DNA of 64,000 nt from Lachnospira rogosae (GTDB lineage: Bacteria; Bacillota; Clostridia; Lachnospirales; Lachnospiraceae), in contig NZ_JBBMER010000004.1 in the NCBI RefSeq assembly GCF_040096455.1, positions 186,001-250,000 of the forward strand, read 5' to 3'. How positions within the stretch are numbered: position 1 is the first letter of the stretch; each line of letters opens with the position of its first letter. A program made the translations under genes and the position numbers. The notes beneath the pieces were generated by a model. That model made no database searches. It worked only from the letters and a program-made list of their open reading frames with translations, and was not told the origin of the DNA. Shown here piece by piece: positions 55,951 to 63,890 of the stretch.

Positions 55951-56688
55951 GTGTTGGATGAATATATAGAAGGTGCGAAAGATATTGTGCAATGGATGGC
56001 AGACAATGCGGCTTTGTTATCAGTTGCTGCTACTTTACTGCTCTTTTTTCTTAGCAAGAAAAAAGAAAATGGATTGAAAATATATGAAACAAAAAAATCA
56101 GAGTATATGAAATTGATTGGTCTATTCGAAAAACTTTTTAGTGGTGTAAAAGACAAGAAAGATATTGCAAAGTCTATGAGCCAAAAAGAATTTTACAATG
56201 TTGGTTCTTCATTGGCTATTTTTGGTTCGAAAAAATTATATAAAACTTATTGTTTATACAGGGAGCTTGCTGTTAATGAAAATTGGCAGAAGGTTAAGTA
56301 TTATGATAAGGATATGTTGATATTTTTATGGGGAGAAATGTATCAAATCATGAGAAAAGAGATTGGTCTGAATACAGCTACACAATATGTTGACGTTCCC
56401 GATATAATGTTTTTTATCTTAAATGATATTACAAAACCAGAGTATAGAAAGAAGTATTATCAATTTAAATATAGAAAAATGGTATTTAAAATTTTGATTT
56501 TTGCAGCAAAGATAGATGAAGATTTGCCTACAGTGTGGCTGTGGAATTGTATTATAAAGCCGCCAATATTTGTTATTTATTCAATCATACATATGTGTAT
56601 CAAAAAGGTAATTGTGAATCCTGTGAGATTTGTTATCAGAAAAATAAGGAAAAAGCCAATTGAATTGGAAGAAGGTAATGAACTATGA
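55951..56688 (+). CDS. Single-span membrane protein of unknown function
   Basis: A 245-residue protein with one N-terminal helix (AALLSVAATLLLFFL, ~21-35) and a basic, helical cytoplasmic part; a second hydrophobic stretch (PPIFVIYSIIHMCI) lies near 208-221. The family is not recognised. AGGAGGTG at 55939-55946 serves GTG 55951 or TTG 55954. Its last 11 bases overlap the start of the recombinase remnant, so the recombinase was probably cotranscribed or the element end lies here. Confidence 0.65.
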   Translation: MLDEYIEGAKDIVQWMADNAALLSVAATLLLFFLSKKKENGLKIYETKKSEYMKLIGLFEKLFSGVKDKKDIAKSMSQKEFYNVGSSLAIFGSKKLYKTYCLYRELAVNENWQKVKYYDKDMLIFLWGEMYQIMRKEIGLNTATQYVDVPDIMFFILNDITKPEYRKKYYQFKYRKMVFKILIFAAKIDEDLPTVWLWNCIIKPPIFVIYSIIHMCIKKVIVNPVRFVIRKIRKKPIELEEGNEL

Positions 56689-57010
56689 AAAACAACAAAA
56701 ATGCTACGTCTACACCCGTGTATCCACCTCCATGCAGGTAGATGGTTACAGTTTAGATGCACAAAAAGATAAATTACATAAATATGCCGACTATCAAGAC
56801 ATGATAATTGCCGGAGAATATTCCGACGAGGGCAAGTCCGGAAAAAGTGTGGAAGGCAGACCTTAGTTTCAACAGATGCTTGCTGACATTGAAATCGGTA
56901 AAGATAATGTCGATTTCGTCCTTGTGTTCAAATTATCCCGCTTCGGTCGTAACGCAGCTGATGTATTATCTTCCTTGCAAAGAATGCAGGATTTTGGTGT
57001 CAATATCATA
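56678..57010 (+). pseudogene. Serine recombinase remnant
   Basis: The N-terminal catalytic part of a serine recombinase is clear: CYVYTRVSTSMQVDGYSLDAQ with the nucleophile serine, then YSDEGKSGKSVEGRP. An in-frame TAG at 56864-56866 (probably from CAG) breaks it, and the same frame resumes with FQQMLADIEIGKDNVDFVLV, LSRFGRNAADVLSSLQRMQDFGVN. Homology ends near 57006-57010, where IS110-type sequence begins. The gene is therefore broken twice and lacks its C-terminal DNA-binding domains. Confidence 0.85.
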
Positions 57011-57018
57011 AAAATATT

Positions 57019-58023
57019 TTGATGTTTATTGAAAATTTGAGAATGAAACTTGGATTAAACGATGAATACGATATCCAGTGTGGATACGAGGCAGGATGTC
57101 TGGGCTACTCGCTCTATAATCAACTGACAGCCGCGGGAGTCAAATGTGTGATACTTGCACCAACTACTATGCTTACACCGCAAGGTGTGAGAATTAAGAC
57201 AGATATGCGTGATGCATATATGATTGCCCAGTGTTTGTCATACGGTGGTTATCATGCTGTTTATATTCCGACTGAGGCTGATGATTCGGTAAAAGAATAT
57301 CTTCGCATGAGAAATGATCATAAACTTGCCTTAAAGAAAATCAAGCAGCAGATCAACGCATTCTGCATCAGACATGGATTTTGCTATGATGGGACAAAAT
57401 GGACTCTGGCACATCTGAATTGGCTGAAGAAACTAGAAATCACAAATGAACTATATCGAGAAACACTTGACGAATACATGGCATCATACGAAGAACAGGA
57501 AGCCAAGATTGAGAGATATGATAAGCGGATCGAGGAAATCGCGGAGCAGACAAAGTATTACGACAAAGTCAAAAAACTGAAATGTTTTCTTGGAATCAAG
57601 ACGCATACAGCATTGTCATTGATTGTTGAAAACGGAGATTTTGAAAGATTTGCAAAAGGGAACCAGTATGCATCGTATCTTGGACTTGCTCCTGGAGAAA
57701 ACTCAAGCTCAGACAGCATACACCGCCTTGGAATAACCAAAGCAGGAAACAGTCATTTGGGATAGCTTCTGATAGAGGCATCTGGCGGAATCTGCAAGGG
57801 TGCTGTGGGGCACAAATCAAAAGAATTAAGAGCAAGGCAGAATGGTAATACAGCAGAGGTAATTGCGTATGCTGATAAGGCGAATACGAGATTGCGGAGC
57901 AGATACTATAAATTCATACGACATGGAAAGAAAAGAAATGTGGCAGTGGCTGCAATAGCAAGAGAACTGGCATGTTTTGTATGGGGCATGATGACAGATA
58001 ATATCGAAATGAAAGCAGCGTAG
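57019..58023 (+). pseudogene. IS110-family transposase, truncated and with an amber codon
   Basis: Reads FIENLRMKLGLNDEYDIQCGYEAGCLGYSLY, then ILAPTTMLTPQGVRIKTDMRDA and, at the C-terminal side, FLGIKTHTALSLIVENGDFERF, YLGLAPGENSSSDSIHRLGITKAGNSHLG. TAG at 57763-57765 stands where a tryptophan (SHLRWLLIEAS in relatives) is expected; the frame then continues to 58023 (GHKSKELRARQNGNTAEVIAYADKANTRLRSRYYK). The first ~50 residues with the first acidic residue of the DEDD RuvC-like site are missing. Not active by itself. Confidence 0.85.
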
Positions 58024-58029
58024 AGATGT

Positions 58030-58104
58030 ATCATAGTCATCTGCCAGTCAAGGGTGCAGGCACCGCTGTGGCGGCTAAGCCCTTGACAATCAGCTGTCTA
58101 TGAT
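58030..58104 (+). repeat. Large stem-loop just after the transposase
   Basis: ATCATAG (58030-58036) pairs with CTATGAT (58098-58104) and GTCAAGGG (58047-58054) with CCCTTGAC (58080-58087); a CCGCTGTGGCGG hairpin sits in the loop. A second hairpin, GCAGAAAAAG/CTTTTTCTGC, lies at 58119-58151. They may end transposase transcription or shield the RNA that follows. Confidence 0.75.
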
Positions 58105-58165
58105 AAAAGGGCAGTCAAGCAGAAAAAGAAGCAATGTGCAGCTTTTTCTGCCACAATGTAACAAT

Positions 58166-58372
58166 CTGACAGTATTAGAAAAGAGCTGTGGTCACTGTAA
58201 GGTCTGGGTTATCTGCGTCCACTCTATGTGTGCACATGAAACACTGTGATCCACGCTTTTAGATCGTAGAACCCAACGGCGGACCATTAGCCTGTAGGTA
58301 ACCAATCCACGTATAACAGAGTGGCCAACTGCCGGGGACTGTTAAACTAGGGCTCTTTTCCAATGCTGTCAG
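58166..58372 (+). ncRNA. Candidate bridge (seeker) RNA of the IS110/IS1111-type element
   Basis: A 22-position closing stem joins 58166-58187 and 58351-58372: 21 pairs, two of them G-U, with one A-C mismatch. Inside are two separate stem-loop domains. The first uses TGGGTT (58205-58210) with AACCCA (58270-58275), then ATCTGCGT with ACGC and AGAT. The second uses CGGC (58277-58280) with GCCG (58331-58334) and a CCAC/GTGG hairpin at 58307-58324. A stem with two looped domains is the layout of IS110-family bridge RNAs, and IS1111-type members carry theirs downstream of the transposase, as here. Assignment rests on position and fold only. Confidence 0.55.
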
Positions 58373-58715
58373 GAAAACAAATGTGACTGGAGTTAAGAAA
58401 TATTTTCTTGAAATTAACTCTTGACAAAAGTCACTTCATAACAGAGTGATACAATCACAAAGTTTAATGGTATCTTGTGATAAATATAAACAACAAAAAG
58501 CCGTCAGGTTTTCAACATTGCTGCAGAAGTAAAACACTGGCACGGTGCAGCATATGGAAAATGAAAGAAAATACAGCAAATTAGAACTGTGTTTTTCTCC
58601 ATTCGTAAATAGAAGTAGAAATAGTGCAATTTTTGCATGATATTATACAAGAAATATGTGGAAATATATCATATTATTGATAATATATGTTATATTAGTA
58701 TTTAGGGAGGAAAAC
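58373..58715. other. Non-coding gap before the first MATE gene
   Basis: A+T-rich sequence. TTGACA at 58421-58426 has no -10 box at proper distance (GATACAAT is 21 nt or more away). Between 58600 and 58700 there are several TATAAT-like words. No gene or fold was recognised with confidence. Confidence 0.4.
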
Positions 58716-60038
58716 ATGGAAGGTGAAAGAAAAACATTGGCACAACTGTCCGTGCCAATATGCTTAGAAACTTTATTTTATATGCTTTCAGGTATGGTCG
58801 ATACACTTATGTTATCATCTGTAAGTGACCAGGCTGTGGGGGCTGTCGGAACAGCAAATACATATATCGGTGTTTTTATCATTATGTTCGGGGTAATATC
58901 ATCTGGTATGGTAGCGGTTATGTCACAAAATATCGGGGCGGGAAGACCTGGAATTGCATATCAGGCCAGACAGCTTGGACTTATATTTAATGCATTGACA
59001 GGTATCATGATGTCTGGTATTCTTGCCATTTTTTCTGGTAGAATACTCAAAATAGTAAGTATTGCCCCGGCTTTGCTTGAACCTGCTGAAACATACCTTA
59101 AAATTGTTGGAGGTGCAAGTTTTTTAAATGCACTGATTCCTATTTTTTCCAGTTATTTAAGAGTGTTTGGATATACAGAACATTCCTTAATAGGGACGGT
59201 TGTTGGTAATGTCATTAATATTATACTCAATTCAGTATTTCTGTTTGTGTTTCACTGGGGAGTAATGGGAGTTGCTGTTGCAACAGTTATTTCAAAGGTT
59301 GTGAATCTTATTATTGTAGCAGCGATGGGAGCTGTACTTATAAAAGCAAAGCAAAGTCCTGAGCGTGCACAGCCACGAAAAATACTTGCACAGATTGTTA
59401 AAATAGGTTTTCCGTCTGCATTCGAAACAGCACTTTATAATGTAGCAATGACATTTGTGGTACGTTTTATGAACCAGATGGATGCGGACGGAATGAATGT
59501 TACAGCACGTTCGTATGCGATGCAGATTGCAAATTTCTCGTATTGTGTAGGCGCTGCGCTTGCGCAGGCTAACGCTATTATGACTGGCTGGAGAATTGGA
59601 GCAAAAGAGTTTGAAGAATGTGACAGGGGTACACGAAAAGCGGTGCTATATGGTCTCATAACAGCGACGTGCTTTTCTGTGGCGTTTGCATTATCCGGAC
59701 ATTTTATCGTGCATATATTTACGGATGATACACAGATGATTAATCTTGTAGTAAAGTTACTGATAGTAGATATATTCCTTGAATTTGGAAGGGTGACAAA
59801 TCTTGTGTATGGTCAGGCATTAAAAACGAGTGGAGATGCAATTTTTCCGGTTATAATGGGTGCGATATTTATGTATCTGTTTGCGGTTGTCGGAACGTAT
59901 TTTCTTGGAATACATATGGGACTTCAGGCAGTAGGCGCATATATTGCAATGGCAGGTGATGAGTGTGCAAGAGCTGTTGGGATGGTGCTTAGATGGAAAA
60001 GCGGAAAATGGAAAAGTAAGAGTCTTGTAGAATTGTAG
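58716..60038 (+). CDS. MATE-family multidrug/cation exporter (first copy)
   Basis: A 440-residue membrane antiporter with about twelve helices in two halves, exporting cationic drugs or metabolites with Na+ or H+. The start reads ERKTLAQLSVPICLETLFYMLSGMVDTLMLS and the second half IVKIGFPSAFETALYNVAMTFVVRFM, both typical of MATE. GGAGG before ATG 58716 is preferred; the in-frame ATG at 58656 would add a hydrophobic leader. The AraC-type regulator follows after eight bases, so it probably controls this exporter. Confidence 0.92.
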   Translation: MEGERKTLAQLSVPICLETLFYMLSGMVDTLMLSSVSDQAVGAVGTANTYIGVFIIMFGVISSGMVAVMSQNIGAGRPGIAYQARQLGLIFNALTGIMMSGILAIFSGRILKIVSIAPALLEPAETYLKIVGGASFLNALIPIFSSYLRVFGYTEHSLIGTVVGNVINIILNSVFLFVFHWGVMGVAVATVISKVVNLIIVAAMGAVLIKAKQSPERAQPRKILAQIVKIGFPSAFETALYNVAMTFVVRFMNQMDADGMNVTARSYAMQIANFSYCVGAALAQANAIMTGWRIGAKEFEECDRGTRKAVLYGLITATCFSVAFALSGHFIVHIFTDDTQMINLVVKLLIVDIFLEFGRVTNLVYGQALKTSGDAIFPVIMGAIFMYLFAVVGTYFLGIHMGLQAVGAYIAMAGDECARAVGMVLRWKSGKWKSKSLVEL

Positions 60039-60046
60039 GAGCGGCT

Positions 60047-60910
60047 ATGTATTTTGAATTAAAGGAAAATAAACCACATGGTACAAAGGACGACCCATTT
60101 AGTACTTATCACATAAAGAATAAAGGTCGGTCATTTCAGATACCCGTACATTGGCATGATGAACTTGAAATTATATATGTAAAAAGTGGCTTTCTGACGG
60201 TAAGTATATCGGGGGAGAGTTATATTGGAAAAGCCGGGGACGCATTTGTGGTATCGCCGGGAAGTCTGCATCTCATGGGCTCACAAACCGGCACTGTGGA
60301 TTATTTTACTTTTCTATTTCCGTTAAAATATATATCTTTTTTCACAGATGACATGTTAGACGATAAATTGCTTGAACCGTTAAACAGCGGTTATCTGATG
60401 ATATGTCCAAGAGTAAAAGATACGGCAAAAGAACTGTGTGAGCAGCTGATTGATATATATATGGCAAAAACGGATGAAAGTGAGTCAAAAATAGCTGCAC
60501 AGATAAAGACAAAGGTAATTCTTTTACAATTTATTCTTGAAATGTGGGAAAAGGGACTTGTAATAGAAAATGATACAAATGGCAGAAATATTGTGGAAAA
60601 AGAGATGGTTTCATATATACAGCAGAACTTTACAGGGAAGATATCCCTAAAGGAATTTGGAGAACAGTTTCATCTTTCAGAAAAATATATATCACGGTAT
60701 TTCAAGGAACATTTTCATATTACACTGTCGCAATATATTACATATTTACGGTTGGAGCATGCAAAACAGCTGTTACAGGATACCGATATGCCGGTTACGG
60801 AGGTAGCCTTGCAGAGTGGGTATCAGAATGTAAGCTATTTTATCAGAAGTTTCAAAAAAGCCTATACAGTTTCACCACTGAAATATAGAAAGTCTGATGA
60901 AAACAGCTAA
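60047..60910 (+). CDS. AraC-family transcriptional regulator
   Basis: A 287-residue regulator. The N-terminal ~130 residues are a cupin sensor (PVHWHDELEIIYVKSGFLTVSISGESY, GDAFVVSPGSLHLMGS). The C-terminal ~100 residues carry two helix-turn-helix motifs (ISLKEFGEQFHLSEKYISRYFKEHF; MPVTEVALQSGYQNVSYFIRSFKKAYTVSPLKYR). The effector is unknown. It lies eight bases after the MATE gene, preceded by AGGAGCGG. Confidence 0.93.
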   Translation: MYFELKENKPHGTKDDPFSTYHIKNKGRSFQIPVHWHDELEIIYVKSGFLTVSISGESYIGKAGDAFVVSPGSLHLMGSQTGTVDYFTFLFPLKYISFFTDDMLDDKLLEPLNSGYLMICPRVKDTAKELCEQLIDIYMAKTDESESKIAAQIKTKVILLQFILEMWEKGLVIENDTNGRNIVEKEMVSYIQQNFTGKISLKEFGEQFHLSEKYISRYFKEHFHITLSQYITYLRLEHAKQLLQDTDMPVTEVALQSGYQNVSYFIRSFKKAYTVSPLKYRKSDENS

Positions 60911-60955
60911 AGCAAAACCGATGGTCCAGTATGAGAAAACCGTACTTTTGTACAC

Positions 60956-60993
60956 AAACGCAGAGAAGAGCAATAGAACTTTTCCCTGCGTTT
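60956..60993 (+). terminator. Probable terminator after the AraC-type gene
   Basis: AAACGCAG (60956-60963) pairs with CTGCGTTT (60986-60993), extended inward by AGAAGAG/CTTTTCC-type pairing, and is followed by ATTATTATT. The T-tract is poor. Confidence 0.6.
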
Positions 60994-61146
60994 ATTATTA
61001 TTTCTTGAGTTTCCGTAAAATGTAATTTAAAAATAAATGACTTCTCTTAAAGTGCCAATTTGTAATCCTTTTCAGCAAAAGAATGCACATATAAAGAGAG
61101 AAAAAGTAAGACTTACGGGAGGCGAATTTTAATTTTTGAAGTGAAA

Positions 61147-61296
61147 ATGCCATCCGCTCGTCCTGTAGACATTAGTGCATTATCAGAAGCACAGATGAAT
61201 GCAGAACTAGAGAAAGGATATGCGGATATGCAGGCTGGTCGTACTAGATCAGCAAAATCTGTTTTTGCTGATATCCGCAAGGATTACAGTTTATGA
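61147..61296 (+). pseudogene. Antitoxin remnant of a type II toxin-antitoxin pair
   Basis: The 49-codon frame PSARPVDISALSEAQMNAELEKGYADMQAGRTRSAKSVFADI looks like a small antitoxin and ends in ATGA overlap with the toxin frame, the usual arrangement. GGGAGG at 61117-61122 is too far from this ATG; the in-frame codons at the right distance are ATT or TTA, so the original start may be lost. It could still be made from GTG 61141. Confidence 0.6.
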
Positions 61297-61397
61297 TTTA
61301 TGATATCGAGATTTAAGATCAGGCCGAGATAGACCTTCGTGGAATCTTCGGATACATTGCTTTTGAACTGCAGGCACCAGAAAAAGAAAGAAATTGA
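61293..61397 (+). pseudogene. RelE/ParE-type toxin fragment
   Basis: Reads IYDIEI, an in-frame TAA at 61314-61316, then DQAEIDLRGIFGYIAFELQAPEK before the next stop. DxxAxxDLRxIxxYIAFELxAPE is the start of ParE/RelE-type toxins. The rest is frame-shifted (a DDKFTKEAYRM piece near 61405-61446) and truncated, so the toxin is dead. Confidence 0.7.
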
Positions 61398-61506
61398 CCG
61401 ATATGTATCTCGATGATAAATTTACTAAAGAAGCATACCGGATGTGAGAGACAGATATATGAATCTTTATAAAGCAATTTAGTCGATTAAAAATTGAGGT
61501 AACAAG

Positions 61507-61656
61507 ATGAAAGATAACAAGCGTGAAATTAGCATTGTTCGTTCTTCAGCAGCTATCCAGTTCAGAAAGTGGGCAAATCATATAATTGAGGAATATACAG
61601 TTAAGGGATTTGATATGGATGATGAGCGGTTAAAAGATTTTGGAACCCTGGCTTGA
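61507..61656 (+). pseudogene. RhuM-family protein fragment
   Basis: A 49-codon frame with AIQFRKWANHIIEEYTVKGF and DMDDERLKDFGTLA matches the middle of RhuM-type proteins, which are over 300 residues. GAGGTAAC lies upstream, so a peptide might be made. The remaining sequence in 60910-61784 shows no other coding signal and appears to be a scar of lost accessory genes. Confidence 0.65.
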
Positions 61657-61783
61657 CTTAGCGGCTGTAACTACATATAATGGCTTCGCAACGTAATTTA
61701 AAACTTACATTTTGATTACATAGAATAAATTCCGGAGAAGGAAAGAATAAGTGAAATTATAAAGGCTATGGAGGAATATGATA

Positions 61784-63127
61784 ATGTCAAAAGATGAATA
61801 TTTGATCACAGATACGCCTCTTAAAGCGTTGACAGTTTTTGCAATGCCAATGATTTTGGGCAGTTTTTTTCAGCAAATATACAATATGGCTGACTCTATA
61901 ATCGTCGGACAATTTGTTGGCTCCTCTGCACTTGCAGCTGTCGGGGCCTGTGCAGCGCTGACCAATGTTTTCATTTGTGTGGCATTGGGGGCAGGTGTCG
62001 GTGCCGGTGTGCTCGTGAGTCGCTATTTCGGTGCCAGAGAATATGGAAAAATGAAGACCATCGTGTCAACGTCCTTGTTTAGCTTTTTAATTCTAAGCAT
62101 AGTCCTTGGTGTTTTTGGCTTTTGCTTTTCCCACTCGATGATGAGGATATTACAAACCCCTGGCGATATACTGAATGATGCAGTGTTATATCTGCGGGTC
62201 TATTTTGTGGGCTTTCCATTTCTGTTTATGTATAACATTCTTTCCAACATGTTCACTTCCATTGGTGAATCAAAAATCCCACTGGGACTCTTGGTATTCT
62301 CGTCAATCTTAAATATTTTTATGGATATTTGGATGGTGGCCGGACTTGGTCTCGGTGTGTTTGGTGCAGCCCTTGCGACTCTTATAGCACAGGGTATTTC
62401 TGCAGTGTTTTCACTTTTTCTGTTCCTCAGCCGGATGCGTCGATATAAAAGTCGCTTTTATTGGTTTGACAGGCAGGATTTATATTCCATGCTTCAAATT
62501 GCTGTACCTTCGGTTCTTCAGCAGTCTACAGTGTCTATCGGTATGATGATCGTACAGGCTGTTGTAAATCCTTTCGGTACACAGGCACTTGCGGGGTATG
62601 CGGCGACGATGAGGGTAGAGAATGTTTTTTCATTGATTTTTGTATCCATTGGCAATGCGGTTTCCCCATATGTTTCCCAGAATTTTGGTGCAAAGAAAAT
62701 TGAACGGATCAAAAAAGGATATCACGCTGCACTGGTGTTAGATGTATGTTTTGCAGTTCTTGCTTTTATAGTTATTGAAACATTGCATACTCAGATTTCC
62801 TCGCTATTCCTTGGTAAAGATGGAACTGCTTTGGCTTATCAGGTATCCGGGGGTTATATGAGATGGCTCGGTTACTTCTTCATCTTTATGGGAATCAAAA
62901 TGGCAACCGATGGGGTTCTTCGGGGTCTTGGAATCATGCGTCCGTTCCTTATTGCAAATATGGTGAATCTGGCAATCCGCTTGTCGGTTGCTTTGATTTG
63001 TGCACCGCGTTTTGGCATTGTATTTGTCTGGCTTGCTGTACCGGCAGGTTGGTTTGCCAATTTTTTAATATCCTATGTGGCTCTTCGGAGATCATGGCCG
63101 ACTGATAAAGAGGCGCAATCCCGATAG
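61784..63127 (+). CDS. MATE-family multidrug/cation exporter (second copy)
   Basis: A 447-residue polytopic antiporter. It begins SKDEYLITDTPLKALTVFAMPMILGSFFQQIYNMADSIIVGQFVG, the hallmark of the MepA/NorM-like MATE branch, and shows twelve helices and the second-half VPSVLQQSTVSIGMMIVQAVVN. It is clearly different from the first MATE protein, so this is not a recent duplication. GGAGG at 61770-61774 fits ATG 61784 better than ATG 61778. G+C content is a little higher than in the surroundings. Confidence 0.93.
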   Translation: MSKDEYLITDTPLKALTVFAMPMILGSFFQQIYNMADSIIVGQFVGSSALAAVGACAALTNVFICVALGAGVGAGVLVSRYFGAREYGKMKTIVSTSLFSFLILSIVLGVFGFCFSHSMMRILQTPGDILNDAVLYLRVYFVGFPFLFMYNILSNMFTSIGESKIPLGLLVFSSILNIFMDIWMVAGLGLGVFGAALATLIAQGISAVFSLFLFLSRMRRYKSRFYWFDRQDLYSMLQIAVPSVLQQSTVSIGMMIVQAVVNPFGTQALAGYAATMRVENVFSLIFVSIGNAVSPYVSQNFGAKKIERIKKGYHAALVLDVCFAVLAFIVIETLHTQISSLFLGKDGTALAYQVSGGYMRWLGYFFIFMGIKMATDGVLRGLGIMRPFLIANMVNLAIRLSVALICAPRFGIVFVWLAVPAGWFANFLISYVALRRSWPTDKEAQSR

Positions 63128-63159
63128 CCTAAATTAATTTAAAAGGATGAATTTATAGT

Positions 63160-63423
63160 ATGAACGACAAATGTGTTGTATTTAACTGTACGCAGGAGTG
63201 TCCGCTACAATGGGGCTACTGTAATGGAAAAGAATCGGGTGCATTACGAGTATTACCATTTGAAAATGACAGAAAATGTGCCGGAGGATTACACCGAAAT
63301 CTTATTTGTATGCTTAAGGGAGGATGGATGTCTGGAACTTCCGGCAACCACAGTGTCTGCAAGATAAGTGAGAGAGCAATTGTGGAGGTGCTGAAGCATT
63401 TTAAGATGCTTCAAGAGAAATAA
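63160..63423 (+). CDS. Small uncertain reading frame, possibly frameshifted
   Basis: The longest frame gives 87 residues (NDKCVVFNCTQECPLQWGYC, ending SERAIVEVLKHFKMLQEK), cysteine-rich at the start. A second frame in the same stretch (63224-63367: EKNRVHYEYYHLKMTENVPE, DYTEILFVCLREDGCLELPA) looks more protein-like in its middle. The natural product may combine the two by a frameshift, which would make this a pseudogene. No family is recognised. Confidence 0.35.
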   Translation: MNDKCVVFNCTQECPLQWGYCNGKESGALRVLPFENDRKCAGGLHRNLICMLKGGWMSGTSGNHSVCKISERAIVEVLKHFKMLQEK

Positions 63424-63464
63424 AAAAATTTTGTTCAATAGGAATTTGTAGGAGAACTACCATT

Positions 63465-63890
63465 GTGATTAGAAAATTACGAAAAGCAGATGTAAATAGA
63501 GTTGCAAAGATATGGTTGGACACTAATATAAAGGCACATTATTTTATATCTGTGCAATATTGGAAAAATAATTTTGAATTAGTGAAAGAACTATTATTAC
63601 AGACAACTGTCTATGTCTATGAAGATAATCAAGGAATATGGGGCTTTATAGGTCTAAACGATGAATATGTTGAGGGTATTTTTGTTTCTGACGAAATGCA
63701 ATCGCATGGTATAGGTAAAGCTTTGTTGAATTATGCAAAAGATAAACGGAGTAAATTGCTTTTGAATGTATATCAAAAAAATACAAGAGCAATATCTTTT
63801 TATCAAAGAGAAGGATTTGATGTTCAGAATAGTGGTTTAGATGAAGCTACTGGAGAAAAGGAATATGTAATGGCATGGCAGCGGAAATAG
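63465..63890 (+). CDS. GNAT-family N-acetyltransferase
   Basis: A 141-residue acetyl-CoA-dependent acetyltransferase. The acetyl-CoA loop is EMQSHGIGKALLNYAK (about 83-98), preceded by the strand VEGIFVSD, and the C-terminal NVYQKNTRAISFYQREGF is typical. It acetylates an unknown amine. GTG 63465 is used; AGGAG lies ten bases upstream. It is separate from the MATE operon. Confidence 0.9.
   Translation: MIRKLRKADVNRVAKIWLDTNIKAHYFISVQYWKNNFELVKELLLQTTVYVYEDNQGIWGFIGLNDEYVEGIFVSDEMQSHGIGKALLNYAKDKRSKLLLNVYQKNTRAISFYQREGFDVQNSGLDEATGEKEYVMAWQRK

Larger units (their letters stand above)
57010..58380 (+). mobile_element. Decayed IS110/IS1111-type insertion sequence
   Basis: The element has replaced the 3' part of the recombinase gene. 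It holds an N-terminally shortened transposase with one in-frame TAG, then about 350 nt of structured non-coding DNA. The left boundary is set by loss of recombinase homology; the right one is a guess from the end of the long paired stem at 58372. Terminal inverted repeats are not expected in this family and none were found. Confidence 0.7.

Noticed and set aside
56864..57765. Amber codons read as pyrrolysine
   Set aside because: There are no pyl genes in view, both sites correspond to Gln and Trp in relatives, and both genes have other damage.
57805..58023. A separate small gene of about 72 codons
   Set aside because: It is in the same frame as the transposase after its amber codon and reads as the IS110 C-terminus.
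58716..63127. The two MATE genes as a recent tandem duplication
   Set aside because: Their N-terminal and internal sequences belong to different branches and differ throughout.
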